The position numbers and the translations under genes are program-made. Source: Phyllobacterium zundukense (GTDB lineage Bacteria > Pseudomonadota > Alphaproteobacteria > Rhizobiales > Rhizobiaceae). From it: 64,000 bases of DNA. This document shows positions 46,979 to 55,399 of this stretch, piece after piece. The notes below the pieces were generated by a model. That model worked only from the letters and a program-made list of their open reading frames with translations, did not search any database and was not told the DNA's origin. The stretch is taken from contig NZ_CP104973.1 of the NCBI RefSeq assembly GCF_025452195.1, positions 3,269,001 to 3,333,000 of the forward strand, read 5' to 3'. Numbering within the stretch: position 1 is the stretch's first letter; each line of letters starts with the position of its first letter.

Positions 46979-47305
46979 AATTTGATCCTTAAATATAAAT
47001 TTATATCGAAAATATGCGCTATACTTTGACTCAGAATATCTTAATTTATGCCTATATAAGCTGCTGTTTTTTATACTCTATATACGAAACCATAAATGAC
47101 TCACACGAGAATTCACTATAGGCTTGAACCCCAGGGGGAAATACCATTAATTGCATAAGTTATGCGAGCAACCCTAGGTTGTAATTCACGATTTTTGATG
47201 TACAGACCTTGACGTTGTGTCGAAGCCTGTTCATTTCACAGGCCTGTTCCGAAGCTAAATTAGTGCTTTTGCAATCTGACAAGGGCAGGAAAGCTCAAAT
47301 CTGTA
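46979..47305. other. AT-rich intergenic stretch upstream of topA
   Basis: About 330 bp clearly richer in A and T than its neighbours (for example TTAAATATAAATTTATAT and TTTTTTATACTCTATATACG). It includes an inverted repeat CAACC-CTA-GGTTG near 47170 and CCCCAGGGGG near 47130. It may hold promoters for the 66-aa gene and for topA. No gene is visible. Confidence 0.4.
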
Positions 47306-49918
47306 ATGAATGTTGTCGTCGTCGAATCGCCTGCCAAGGCCAAAACAATCAACAAATATCTCGGTTCGGGTTATACGGTCCTGGCCTCGTTCGGCCATGT
47401 GCGCGATCTGCCGGCCAAGGATGGATCGGTGCGCCCTGACGATGATTTCTCGATGTCGTGGGAAGTCGACTCGGCCTCGGCCAAACGACTAAGCGACATT
47501 GTCAAAGCTTTGAAAGAGAGCGACGGCCTCATCCTCGCAACCGATCCGGACCGCGAAGGCGAGGCTATCTCCTGGCATGTTCTCGAAGTACTGCAGCAGA
47601 AAAAGGCCATAGGAAAGAAGAGCGTCCAACGCGTTGTGTTCAATGCCATCACCAAGGGTGCAGTACTCGATGCGATGGCCAATCCGCGCGACATCGATAT
47701 GCCGCTCGTCGACGCCTATCTCGCACGCCGGGCTTTGGACTATCTTTTCGGCTTCACCCTCTCCCCCGTGCTTTGGCGGAAACTCCCTGGCGCACGCTCT
47801 GCTGGCCGTGTCCAGTCGGTCGCCTTGCGGCTCGTCGCCGATCGCGAAGCGGAAATCGAACGCTTTATCCGGGAAGAATACTGGAATATCGCGGCGCTCC
47901 TGAAAACCCCGCGCAATGACGGATTCGAGGCACGGCTGGTATCAGTCGATGGCAAGAAACTCGGCAAGCTCGATATCAAGAATAGTGAACAGGCCGGCGA
48001 AATTCGCGGCATGCTGGAGGGTGCGTCCTTCAAGGCGGCATCGGTCGAAGCGAAGCCGATCAAGCGGAGCCCTGGCCCGCCCTTCACCACATCGAGTTTG
48101 CAGCAGGCGGCGTCTGGTCAGCTCGGATTTTCCGCATCACGCACCATGCAGATCGCGCAGAAGCTGTATGAAGGCATGGATCTCGGTACCGAAACCGCTG
48201 GCTTGATCACTTATATGCGTACTGATGGCGTGCAGATGGCGCCCGAAGCCGTTCAGGCGGCGCGCCAGACGATCGGCAAGGTTTTTGGCGACAAGTACGT
48301 TCCGGAAAAGCCTCGCTTTTACGCCACAAAGGCAAAGAACGCCCAGGAAGCGCACGAAGCGATACGCCCGACCGATTTCAATCGACATCCCAAGGATATG
48401 CGGCAGTTTCTTGATGCGGATCAGGCGAAGCTATACGAGCTGATCTGGAAGCGCGCTATGGCCAGCCAGATGCAGTCTGCGGACATCGAACGAACGACCG
48501 TTGAAATCGATGCGCAGAACGGGTCGCGTTTTGCGCAACTCCGCGCCACGGGCTCGGTCATCAGGTTTGATGGCTTTCTCGGTGCTTATACGGATCATCG
48601 CGAGGAAGAAGACGTCGATGAAGACGGTGGACGTCTTCCAGAGATCCGCGCGGGAGAGCCCCTTGCCCGCGAAAAAATCAACGCGACACAGCATTCGACT
48701 GAGCCGCCGCCGCGTTATTCGGAAGCGACGCTCATCAAGAAGATGGAAGAACTCGGCATCGGTCGTCCTTCCACCTATGCATCGACGCTCGCCACCCTTC
48801 GCGATCGCGAATATATAACCATCGACAAGCGCAAGCTCATCCCAGAAGCCAAGGGCCGGCTGGTCATTGCCTTCCTGGAAAGTTTCTTCAAGCGCTATGT
48901 CGAATATGATTTCACCGCTGCTCTTGAAGAGAAGCTCGACGAAATTTCCGATGGAAAGCTGAAGTGGAAGGATGTTCTGCGCGCTTTCTGGACTGATTTC
49001 TTCGGGTCTGTCGATGGAATCAAGGAACTGCGCGTTACCAATGTGCTGGATGCGTTGAATGACCAGCTTGGACCGCTGGTGTTTCCGCCGCGTGAAGATG
49101 GCAGCGATCCGCGTATCTGTCAGGTCTGCGGCACGGGCAATCTGTCGCTGAAGCTCGGCAAGTACGGCGCATTTGTCGGCTGTTCGAACTATCCTGAATG
49201 CAAATTCACGCGTCAGCTTGGCGGCAGCGAAGCGGCAAACGAGAACGGCAATGGTGGCGACGAGCCAAAACTGCTCGGCAAAGACCCCTATACGGACGAG
49301 GATATTACCGCACGCAATGGCAGGTTTGGGCCCTATGTGCAGCGAGGCGATGGCAAGGAAGCCAAGCGTGCCAGCCTGCCGAAGGGCTGGACGCTTGATG
49401 CACTGGACCATGAAAAAGCGCTGGCGCTGCTCTCCCTGCCTCGCGATGTGGGCCAACATCCCGAAACGGCGAAGATGATCTCGGCCGGAATCGGACGCTA
49501 CGGCCCTTACATCACGCATGAAGGAACCTATGCCAATCTGGAGAATGCAGAAGAGGTGTTCTCCATCGGCCTCAATCGTGCGGTTACCGTGCTTGCGGAC
49601 AAGCAGGCAAAGGGTCCGGGGCGCGGTCGGGGCACGCCTGCAGCGCTCAAGGATCTTGGCGAGCATCCCGATGGCGGGGTGATAACCGTTCGCGACGGAA
49701 AATACGGCCCCTATGTGAACTGGGGCAAGGTCAATGCCACGCTGCCGAAGGGCAAGGACCCGGCGGGCGTGACCGTCGAGGAAGCACTTGCTATGATCGC
49801 TGAAAAGGCGGGCTCCAAAGGTACGAAGAAGGCGTCCCCTAAAAAAGCGCCCGCAGCCAAAAAACCAGCCGCGAAAAAACCGGCTGCGAAAAAGACTGCA
49901 ACGAAAAAAACAAGTTAG
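47306..49918 (+). CDS. topA: DNA topoisomerase I
   Basis: TopA relaxes negative supercoils. The protein has 870 residues. The TOPRIM start is VVVESPAKAKTINKYLG, with the metal triad in ATDPDREGEAISWH. The catalytic tyrosine is in GLITYMRTDGVQ (about residue 300). One C-terminal zinc finger is CQVCGTGNLSLKLGKYGAFVGC (about 610), followed by two further Topo_C-type repeats and a Lys/Pro/Ala tail (KKAPAAKKPAAKKPAAKKTA). The alanine-lysine tail is common in this order. Confidence 0.96.
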   Translation: MNVVVVESPAKAKTINKYLGSGYTVLASFGHVRDLPAKDGSVRPDDDFSMSWEVDSASAKRLSDIVKALKESDGLILATDPDREGEAISWHVLEVLQQKKAIGKKSVQRVVFNAITKGAVLDAMANPRDIDMPLVDAYLARRALDYLFGFTLSPVLWRKLPGARSAGRVQSVALRLVADREAEIERFIREEYWNIAALLKTPRNDGFEARLVSVDGKKLGKLDIKNSEQAGEIRGMLEGASFKAASVEAKPIKRSPGPPFTTSSLQQAASGQLGFSASRTMQIAQKLYEGMDLGTETAGLITYMRTDGVQMAPEAVQAARQTIGKVFGDKYVPEKPRFYATKAKNAQEAHEAIRPTDFNRHPKDMRQFLDADQAKLYELIWKRAMASQMQSADIERTTVEIDAQNGSRFAQLRATGSVIRFDGFLGAYTDHREEEDVDEDGGRLPEIRAGEPLAREKINATQHSTEPPPRYSEATLIKKMEELGIGRPSTYASTLATLRDREYITIDKRKLIPEAKGRLVIAFLESFFKRYVEYDFTAALEEKLDEISDGKLKWKDVLRAFWTDFFGSVDGIKELRVTNVLDALNDQLGPLVFPPREDGSDPRICQVCGTGNLSLKLGKYGAFVGCSNYPECKFTRQLGGSEAANENGNGGDEPKLLGKDPYTDEDITARNGRFGPYVQRGDGKEAKRASLPKGWTLDALDHEKALALLSLPRDVGQHPETAKMISAGIGRYGPYITHEGTYANLENAEEVFSIGLNRAVTVLADKQAKGPGRGRGTPAALKDLGEHPDGGVITVRDGKYGPYVNWGKVNATLPKGKDPAGVTVEEALAMIAEKAGSKGTKKASPKKAPAAKKPAAKKPAAKKTATKKTS

Positions 49919-49929
49919 GAAAAAATCGA

Positions 49930-52251
49930 TTGGCACGCCGTATCTCTCCACCCAGCGGAAAAAAGCGGCCTGCCAATTCTGCGGCTTCGGGACGCGAACC
50001 GCATATGCCAAGTCGCGATGAGATTCTGCAATTCATTCAGGAAAATCCTGACCTTGCCGGCAAACGTGACATCGCCAAAGCATTCAATCTGAAGGGCGAT
50101 GCACGCATCGCCCTGAAGGATATTCTACGCGATCTCGCGGATGGCGGGCTCGTCGAAAAGCGCGCCAAGCGGCTCGCCCTGCCCGGTAGCCTCCCGAGCG
50201 TGGCGGTTCTCGACATAACCGGACGCGATAGCGATGGCGGGTTGATCGCCAAGCCTGCTGAATGGGACGCCAACCACCAGGAACGGCCACCGGTCGTTTT
50301 CATTCGCGCCTCGCGCAATCAGAAAGGTCCGACTCCCGGCGTCGGCGACCGTGTTCTGGCGCGTATTTTTGTCAGTGCTGACCCTACCGGACCTGCCTAT
50401 ACGGGACGTGTCATCAAGAAGATCGAGCATCGCAAGGATGCGGTTTTGGGCGTGTTGCGCAAACTCGACAATGGCGAGTGGCGCCTCGAACCTGTTGAAC
50501 GGCGACAAGTCGAACTCGCGATCGATCCTGCCCAGCTGAACAATGCCAAGGCAAACGACCTCGTCGAAGTCGAGGTTTCAAAAATCAGCCGATATGGACT
50601 TGCACTTGGCCGGATCACGCAGGTTGTCGGTTCCGTTGCGAGTGAAAAAGCCCTGTCGATGATCGCCATCCATGAGCATGAGATCCCGCATGTCTTTCCG
50701 GATAGCGTCACTGCGGAAGCCGAAAAGGCCAGACCCGCAACCATGGCGCATCGCGAGGACTGGCGTCATGTTCCGTTGGTGACCATCGATCCAGCCGATG
50801 CAAAAGATCACGACGATGCGGTTTATGCCGAGCCTGATCCGGACGAGAAAAATCCGGGCGGCTTCATCGCGACCGTCGCCATCGCTGATGTCGCAGCCTA
50901 TGTAACCCCACGTTCGCAGCTGGACCGCGAGGCTTTAAAGCGCGGCAATTCGGTCTATTTCCCCGACCGCGTCGTGCCGATGCTGCCTGAGCGCATTTCC
51001 AATGATCTTTGTTCGCTGAAAGAACTGGTCGACCGCCCTGCTCTTGCCGTCCGCATGATCTTTGATGCCGAGGGCCGCAAGCACTCCCATGCCTTTCACC
51101 GCATCATGATGCGGTCGCACGCCCGGCTTTCCTACCCGCAGGCGCAGGCGGCGGTCGATGGCGCTACGGACGAGAAGACAGCGCCGATACTTGATACGAT
51201 CCTGAAGCCGCTCTGGGCGGCCTATGCCGTGCTGAAACGCGGCCGAGACGCGCGAGAGCCACTGGAACTAGACCTCCCCGAAAAGAAAATCCTGCTTACA
51301 CCCGAAGGCAAAGTCGACAAGGTCGTGATCCCGCCGCGGCTCGATGCGCACAAGCTCATCGAAGAGTTCATGATCCAGGCCAATGTTGCTGCCGCCGAAA
51401 CGCTGGAGCGCAAGAAACAGCCACTGATCTTCCGCATCCACGACGCGCCTTCGCTGGCCAAGCAGGAAACCCTGCGCGAGTTCCTGCGGACCATGGATAT
51501 ATCGCTGGCCCGGGGCGCAGAATTGCGTCCGAACCAGTTCAACCATATCCTGAAGCGCGTCGAGGGCAGCGACAGCCAAGATCTCGTCAATCAGGTCGTG
51601 CTGCGTTCGCAATCGCAGGCGGAATACAACCCCGCGAACATTGGGCATTTCGGCCTCAACCTTCATCGCTACGCGCACTTCACGTCGCCCATCCGCCGCT
51701 ATGCCGACCTTATCGTGCACCGCGCGCTGATTTCGGCATTGGGCCTCGGACCTGATGGCCTGACGCCAGACGAAGAAGCGGCATTGCCTGAAATCGCCGC
51801 CCTGATCTCGACGTCCGAGCGTCGCGCCATGGCCGCCGAGCGCGACACTGTCGACCGGCTGATCGCGCACTTTCTGGCGGACAAGGTGGGCAGCAGTTTC
51901 GACGGCCGCGTCCAGGGCGTTACCAGGGCCGGCCTGTTCGTTTCCCTTGCGACATATGGCGCGGACGGGTTTATCCCCATTTCAACTTTGGGCGATGATT
52001 ACTATCTTTACGACGAAACCAACCACGCTCTGTCCGGCGAACGCAGTGGCAAGGGATTCCGCCTCGGCGACGTTGTCGAGGTTCGTTTGGTCGAAGCCTT
52101 GCCAGTTGCCGGCGCGTTGCGGTTCGAGATGCTTTCGGAACCGCATCCGGTGCCGAGCGGCGTTCGCTCGCACCATAAGGCAAAGCGTTTTATACGCGGA
52201 AACCAGAAGCGTCCGTCTACCGTATCGCGGGGCGGACGAAGAGGCAGGTAA
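49930..52251 (+). CDS. rnr: Ribonuclease R
   Basis: RNase R is a 3'-to-5' exoribonuclease that degrades structured RNA. The 773-residue protein has an N-terminal winged-helix part (about 30-90), cold-shock domains, then the RNB catalytic domain with the Asp cluster DPADAKDHDDAVYAEPDPDE, YFPDRVVPMLPERISNDLCSL and HFTSPIRRYADLIVHR. The C-terminal S1 domain ends in a basic tail. It starts with TTG 11 bp after topA, with AGGA upstream; the next Met (50005) would drop the basic leader. Confidence 0.94.
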   Translation: MARRISPPSGKKRPANSAASGREPHMPSRDEILQFIQENPDLAGKRDIAKAFNLKGDARIALKDILRDLADGGLVEKRAKRLALPGSLPSVAVLDITGRDSDGGLIAKPAEWDANHQERPPVVFIRASRNQKGPTPGVGDRVLARIFVSADPTGPAYTGRVIKKIEHRKDAVLGVLRKLDNGEWRLEPVERRQVELAIDPAQLNNAKANDLVEVEVSKISRYGLALGRITQVVGSVASEKALSMIAIHEHEIPHVFPDSVTAEAEKARPATMAHREDWRHVPLVTIDPADAKDHDDAVYAEPDPDEKNPGGFIATVAIADVAAYVTPRSQLDREALKRGNSVYFPDRVVPMLPERISNDLCSLKELVDRPALAVRMIFDAEGRKHSHAFHRIMMRSHARLSYPQAQAAVDGATDEKTAPILDTILKPLWAAYAVLKRGRDAREPLELDLPEKKILLTPEGKVDKVVIPPRLDAHKLIEEFMIQANVAAAETLERKKQPLIFRIHDAPSLAKQETLREFLRTMDISLARGAELRPNQFNHILKRVEGSDSQDLVNQVVLRSQSQAEYNPANIGHFGLNLHRYAHFTSPIRRYADLIVHRALISALGLGPDGLTPDEEAALPEIAALISTSERRAMAAERDTVDRLIAHFLADKVGSSFDGRVQGVTRAGLFVSLATYGADGFIPISTLGDDYYLYDETNHALSGERSGKGFRLGDVVEVRLVEALPVAGALRFEMLSEPHPVPSGVRSHHKAKRFIRGNQKRPSTVSRGGRRGR

Positions 52252-52682
52252 TGGCAGAACAAATTTTCGGTGCTGATACGACGCCCGCGAGAGAGCACCG
52301 GCCGGTGTGGCAGGCGATGTGGCGTGGATTGCGCTGTCGCTGCCCGCATTGTGGCGAAGGCAAGCTATTTCGCGCTTTCGTCAAGCCGGTCGATAATTGC
52401 GCCGTATGCGGCGAGGACTACACCCATCAGCGGGCCGACGATTTTCCGGCCTATATCACCATCACGATCGTCGGCCACATCGTCCTTGGCGGATTTCTGG
52501 CCGTTGAAACCCTGTTCATATTGTCCAATTGGGTGCATCTGGCCATCTGGGTTCCCTTGACGATCCTTCTGTCGATAGGTTTGCTGCAGCCGGTCAAAGG
52601 CGCCATCATTGGCTTGCAATGGGCAAATTATATGCATGGTTTTGGCGGCGAGACTGACGATCAGGAGCCACGGGAACAGTGA
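52251..52682 (+). CDS. DUF983 membrane protein
   Basis: This 143-residue protein is an inner-membrane protein with two segments (about 64-86, ITIVGHIVLGGFLAVETLF, and 92-115) after a zinc-binding N-terminal part (CRCPHCGEGKLF, then NCAVCGEDY). The start overlaps the rnr stop by one base. DUF983 proteins occur in many alphaproteobacteria with no proven function. The cysteine pairs imply metal binding. Confidence 0.86.
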   Translation: MAEQIFGADTTPAREHRPVWQAMWRGLRCRCPHCGEGKLFRAFVKPVDNCAVCGEDYTHQRADDFPAYITITIVGHIVLGGFLAVETLFILSNWVHLAIWVPLTILLSIGLLQPVKGAIIGLQWANYMHGFGGETDDQEPREQ

Positions 52683-53417
52683 ATGATCAAGCCACTGCCA
52701 TCCCGATCCAACCAGACAAGCCGATAGTTCCTATCCGGCCACGCGATGCTGCTTCCTTGTTGCTCATCGACCGCTCCGGCAAGGATCTGCGCATCCTCAT
52801 GGGCAAGCGGCATATGCGTCACGTGTTCATGCCGGGAAAATTCGTCTTCCCTGGCGGGCGGACGGAACCCGCGGACGGCCGCATATCCGCCATTGCTGAA
52901 CTCTCCGATGTTGATCAAGCAAAACTGTTGACCGGCATGGGCAGCCGCTCAAGCGTTCAACGCTGCCGGGCAATTGCGCTCTCTGCGATTCGCGAAACCT
53001 ATGAAGAGGCGGGGCTCCTTCTCGGACGCCGGCATCCGGATGCCGTTTCGATATCACACCCGGACTGGGCCGCCTTTGTCGAACGCAGGATTCTCCCCGA
53101 TCTCTCTGTCTTGCGGTATTTTGCGAGAGCAACCACGCCGCCCGGTCGCTCCCGCCGTTTCGATACACGGTTCTTCCTTGCTTTTCGCGATGCCGTCGCC
53201 GATACCCTTCCCGAAACAACCGGGCCATCGCAGGAACTCGAAGAACTGTGCTGGCTGCCCTTCCGCGAGGCAAATCAGCTCGATATTCCAGAGATCACCC
53301 GGACGATCATAAAGGAAGCCGAGGCGATTCTTGCCGCAAATCCTGCCCTGGCCCCGGGCAGCGCTGTCATTCGTTACCGTATGAAATATGGACGATCTCG
53401 TCCGAGAGGTTTTTTGA
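52679..53417 (+). pseudogene. NUDIX hydrolase with a probable single-base frameshift at its end
   Basis: The protein starts MNDQATAIPIQPDKPIVP and contains the NUDIX box variant ALSAIRETYEEAGLLLG, with KFVFPGGRTEPAD before it. All catalytic glutamates of the REx2E(E)xG core are present. After VIRYRMKYGR (near 53395) the frame runs on for about 200 residues of non-protein-like, Arg-rich sequence across the MFS gene. Shifting by one base gives LVREVF and a TGA at 53415-53417, just 3 bp before the MFS start. An extra T in CGATCTCG is the simplest cause. Confidence 0.75.
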
Positions 53418-53420
53418 TTT

Positions 53421-54596
53421 ATGGATGCTTCGCCGACCACCGGCCAGACAACCGTCCGGTCTTCCTGGCGCGCGCTTGTCGCGGCCATCGCCACCATCAG
53501 TTCCGTTGGTGTCGCCATCGGGCTTGGCATTCCACTCCTGAGCGTCATTCTGGAGAGCCGCGGCCATTCGGCCACCATGATAGGCTTGAACGCCGCGGTC
53601 GCAGGTATCGCGTCAATTGTGGCCGCCCCCTTCGCTGCTCCCATCGCAGCCCGGTTCGGTGTGGTGCCTACCCTGCTCGGAATGTTGCTGATTGGCGGCT
53701 TCTCATTCGTGGGGTTTCACTTCTTTACCGAGTTCTGGATGTGGGTCGTACTACGTGTTTTCCTGCATTTCGCGCTGACAATGCTGTTCATCCTTTCCGA
53801 ATACTGGATCAATGCCGCCGCTCCTCCCGAAAAACGCGGGCTGGTGCTTGGCATTTATGCCACCGTTCTTTCAGTGGGCTTCGCGCTTGGACCATGGCTG
53901 TTCTCGCGTATCGGCAGCGTCGGCATCATGCCGTTTGCGGTCGGCTTCGGCATCATCATCTTCGCCATGTTACCGGTGCTTTTCGCGTGGAAGGAAAGCC
54001 CGGATTTCCATGAAGAGGAGCATGTTCCTTTCGCACCGTTCATTTGGGCTGTGCCGACGGCGACGGCAGCGGTCTTTGTCTTTGGCGCGGTTGAAACCGG
54101 GGGCTTTGCATTGTTTCCCGTCTTCGGCTCCCGGGTCGGCTATAGCGAAGCCAATGCAGCTCTCCTGCTCACAACCATCGGGCTCGGCAACGTGCTACTG
54201 CAGATTCCAATTGGGCTCCTCAGCGATCACGTCAATGATCGTCGCAAGATCCTGCTTGTCTGCGCGTTGATCGGCTTGGCGGGCATGTGCGTCCTGCCAT
54301 TCATCTATTCCAACTGGTATCTCGTCGCGGGATTGCTGTTCGTCTGGGGTGGCGTTGTGGCCGGCCTTTACACCGTTGGCCTGGCCCATCTCGGCTCGCA
54401 ACTCACGGGCCGCGAGCTAGCCTCCGCCAACGCGGCCTTCGTCTTCTGCTACGCAGTCGGTATGCTCGTTGGTCCGCAAGCCGTCGGTATCGGCATGGAT
54501 CTGATGGGCCCCGCGGGCTTTGCAGTCGCCCTTGCGATATTTTTCGCTGCTTACGCGCTTTTGGTGGGCTCACGTCTAATTAGCCGCAGAGGCTAA
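53421..54596 (+). CDS. Major facilitator superfamily transporter
   Basis: This is a 391-residue inner-membrane transporter with about twelve hydrophobic segments. Early motifs are GVAIGLGIPLLSVILESRG and AAPFAAPIAARFGVVPTLLG (MFS motif A-like), and LIPLGLLSDHVNDRRKIL is the repeat of motif A at about 265. The substrate is unknown. It follows the NUDIX gene in the rnr-DUF983-NUDIX-MFS run. The call on substrate is left open because MFS families need a phylogeny. Confidence 0.9.
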   Translation: MDASPTTGQTTVRSSWRALVAAIATISSVGVAIGLGIPLLSVILESRGHSATMIGLNAAVAGIASIVAAPFAAPIAARFGVVPTLLGMLLIGGFSFVGFHFFTEFWMWVVLRVFLHFALTMLFILSEYWINAAAPPEKRGLVLGIYATVLSVGFALGPWLFSRIGSVGIMPFAVGFGIIIFAMLPVLFAWKESPDFHEEEHVPFAPFIWAVPTATAAVFVFGAVETGGFALFPVFGSRVGYSEANAALLLTTIGLGNVLLQIPIGLLSDHVNDRRKILLVCALIGLAGMCVLPFIYSNWYLVAGLLFVWGGVVAGLYTVGLAHLGSQLTGRELASANAAFVFCYAVGMLVGPQAVGIGMDLMGPAGFAVALAIFFAAYALLVGSRLISRRG

Positions 54597-54617
54597 TCAA
54601 CTACAACTACAGCGCGC

Positions 54618-54743
54618 TTGGATTTATTCAAGACAGTGCTATATTGCCCCTGGAGTGAGAGGCGAGCTGTCGCCCGCCTCTCTCTTCCTTATCTTTGAAA
54701 GTGAACCCGGATCGCTATTGTCCAGCACGTCCGGGTTCTTTTC
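54618..54743 (+). ncRNA. Candidate sRNA with its own promoter and terminator
   Basis: TTGGAT (54618-54623) and TATATT (54640-54645), 16 bp apart, look like a sigma-70 promoter. The transcript would begin near 54652. It would contain hairpin GAGAGGCG/CGCCTCTC (54657-54682) and end in hairpin GAACCCGGA/TCCGGGTTC (54703-54738) followed by TTTTC. The length of about 92 nt fits an sRNA. It could also be the MFS transcript end. I cannot match it to a named family. Confidence 0.5.
54703..54742 (+). terminator. Rho-independent terminator (GAACCCGGA hairpin)
   Basis: The 9-bp perfect stem closes an 18-base loop and is followed by TTTTC. It ends either the sRNA candidate above or the MFS transcript. 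Confidence 0.75.
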
Positions 54744-54791
54744 ATAGTAAGGCTGATGCTAAACGGCAAATACCGCATAGATTCAACTCCA

Positions 54792-54881
54792 AGGTTGAAG
54801 GCAAGGCTCTTGCCGCAGTCGGGGGAGCCCGTCTCCCCCGATACACCGGCTGGCTGGGTGTTGCTGCTTTTGCCTTCAAAT
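54792..54881. other. Structured intergenic element upstream of rpmG
   Basis: An outer inverted repeat (TTGAAGGCAA and TTGCCTTCAA) encloses a strong inner hairpin, TCGGGGGAG-CCCGT-CTCCCCCGA. Both strands can fold, so the direction cannot be read. It may be a small RNA, a bidirectional terminator or a repeat. The sequence from 54885 to 55134 holds the rpmG upstream region, with TTGACT near 55028 as a possible -35 box. Confidence 0.4.
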
Positions 54882-55134
54882 CTCGAAGTTTGACTCATCG
54901 CGTGCTTTGAGGTGCTCGGCAACGAACGCAGGGTTGAATCGAGATCTCGGAAAATGCGGTACAAGGTTGTCCTTCATTTGAGGACACGCCGATTGATCGA
55001 TTATATTGGCGCGGTGACCGACGCAGGCTTGACTTTTCCCCCCGTTCGGTTAAGTGTCCGGCCGAATTTCCGCTTATGGCCACGTTGCTGGACTTGAATA
55101 GCGGTCCTCAATAATCAGAACAGGTAAACTGAAA

Positions 55135-55302
55135 ATGGCCAAGGCTGCGAATATCAAGATCAAGCTTCTGTCGACCGCTGACACCGGTTTCTTCTACGTT
55201 ACGAGCAAGAACAGCCGTACCAAGACGGAGAAGATGTCTTTCCGCAAGTACGACCCGGTCGCACGCAAGCACGTTGAATTCAAGGAAACCAAGATCAAGT
55301 AA
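55135..55302 (+). CDS. rpmG: 50S ribosomal protein L33
   Basis: L33 is a small protein of the large ribosomal subunit. The 55 residues ([20 protein letters not shown], then [20 protein letters not shown]) match the proteobacterial form without zinc cysteines. It is followed by a strong terminator. Confidence 0.96.
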   Translation: MAKAANIKIKLLSTADTGFFYVTSKNSRTKTEKMSFRKYDPVARKHVEFKETKIK

Positions 55303-55323
55303 TCTTGTTTTTCCGGAAACAAG

Positions 55324-55349
55324 AATGCCGCCTTCAGGGCGGCATTTTT
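55324..55349 (+). terminator. Rho-independent terminator of rpmG
   Basis: AATGCCGCC pairs with GGCGGCATT around a 5-base loop, and the stem runs into TTTTT. It ends 50 bp before the convergent pleD stop. Confidence 0.9.
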
Positions 55350-55399
55350 GTTTGTACATTTTTATCGAGCAAACACGATAAGCCGTTGATTTTTATCCG

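Noticed and set aside
47200..47260. GTTC pairs upstream of topA as a possible SOS box
   Set aside because: The spacing between the two GTTC words is 13 bases, not 7, so it does not fit the LexA consensus.
48431..50011. Minus-strand ORF (526 codons) opposite topA
   Set aside because: The composition is that of an antisense frame of topA, and it starts in the Lys/Pro tail of topA and runs into rnr.
53418..54013. C-terminal extension of the NUDIX protein
   Set aside because: It is Arg/His-rich out-of-frame translation of the MFS gene.
54689..54964. Minus-strand ORF of 91 codons between MFS and rpmG
   Set aside because: It runs through two strong inverted repeats including a terminator, so it is unlikely to be coding.
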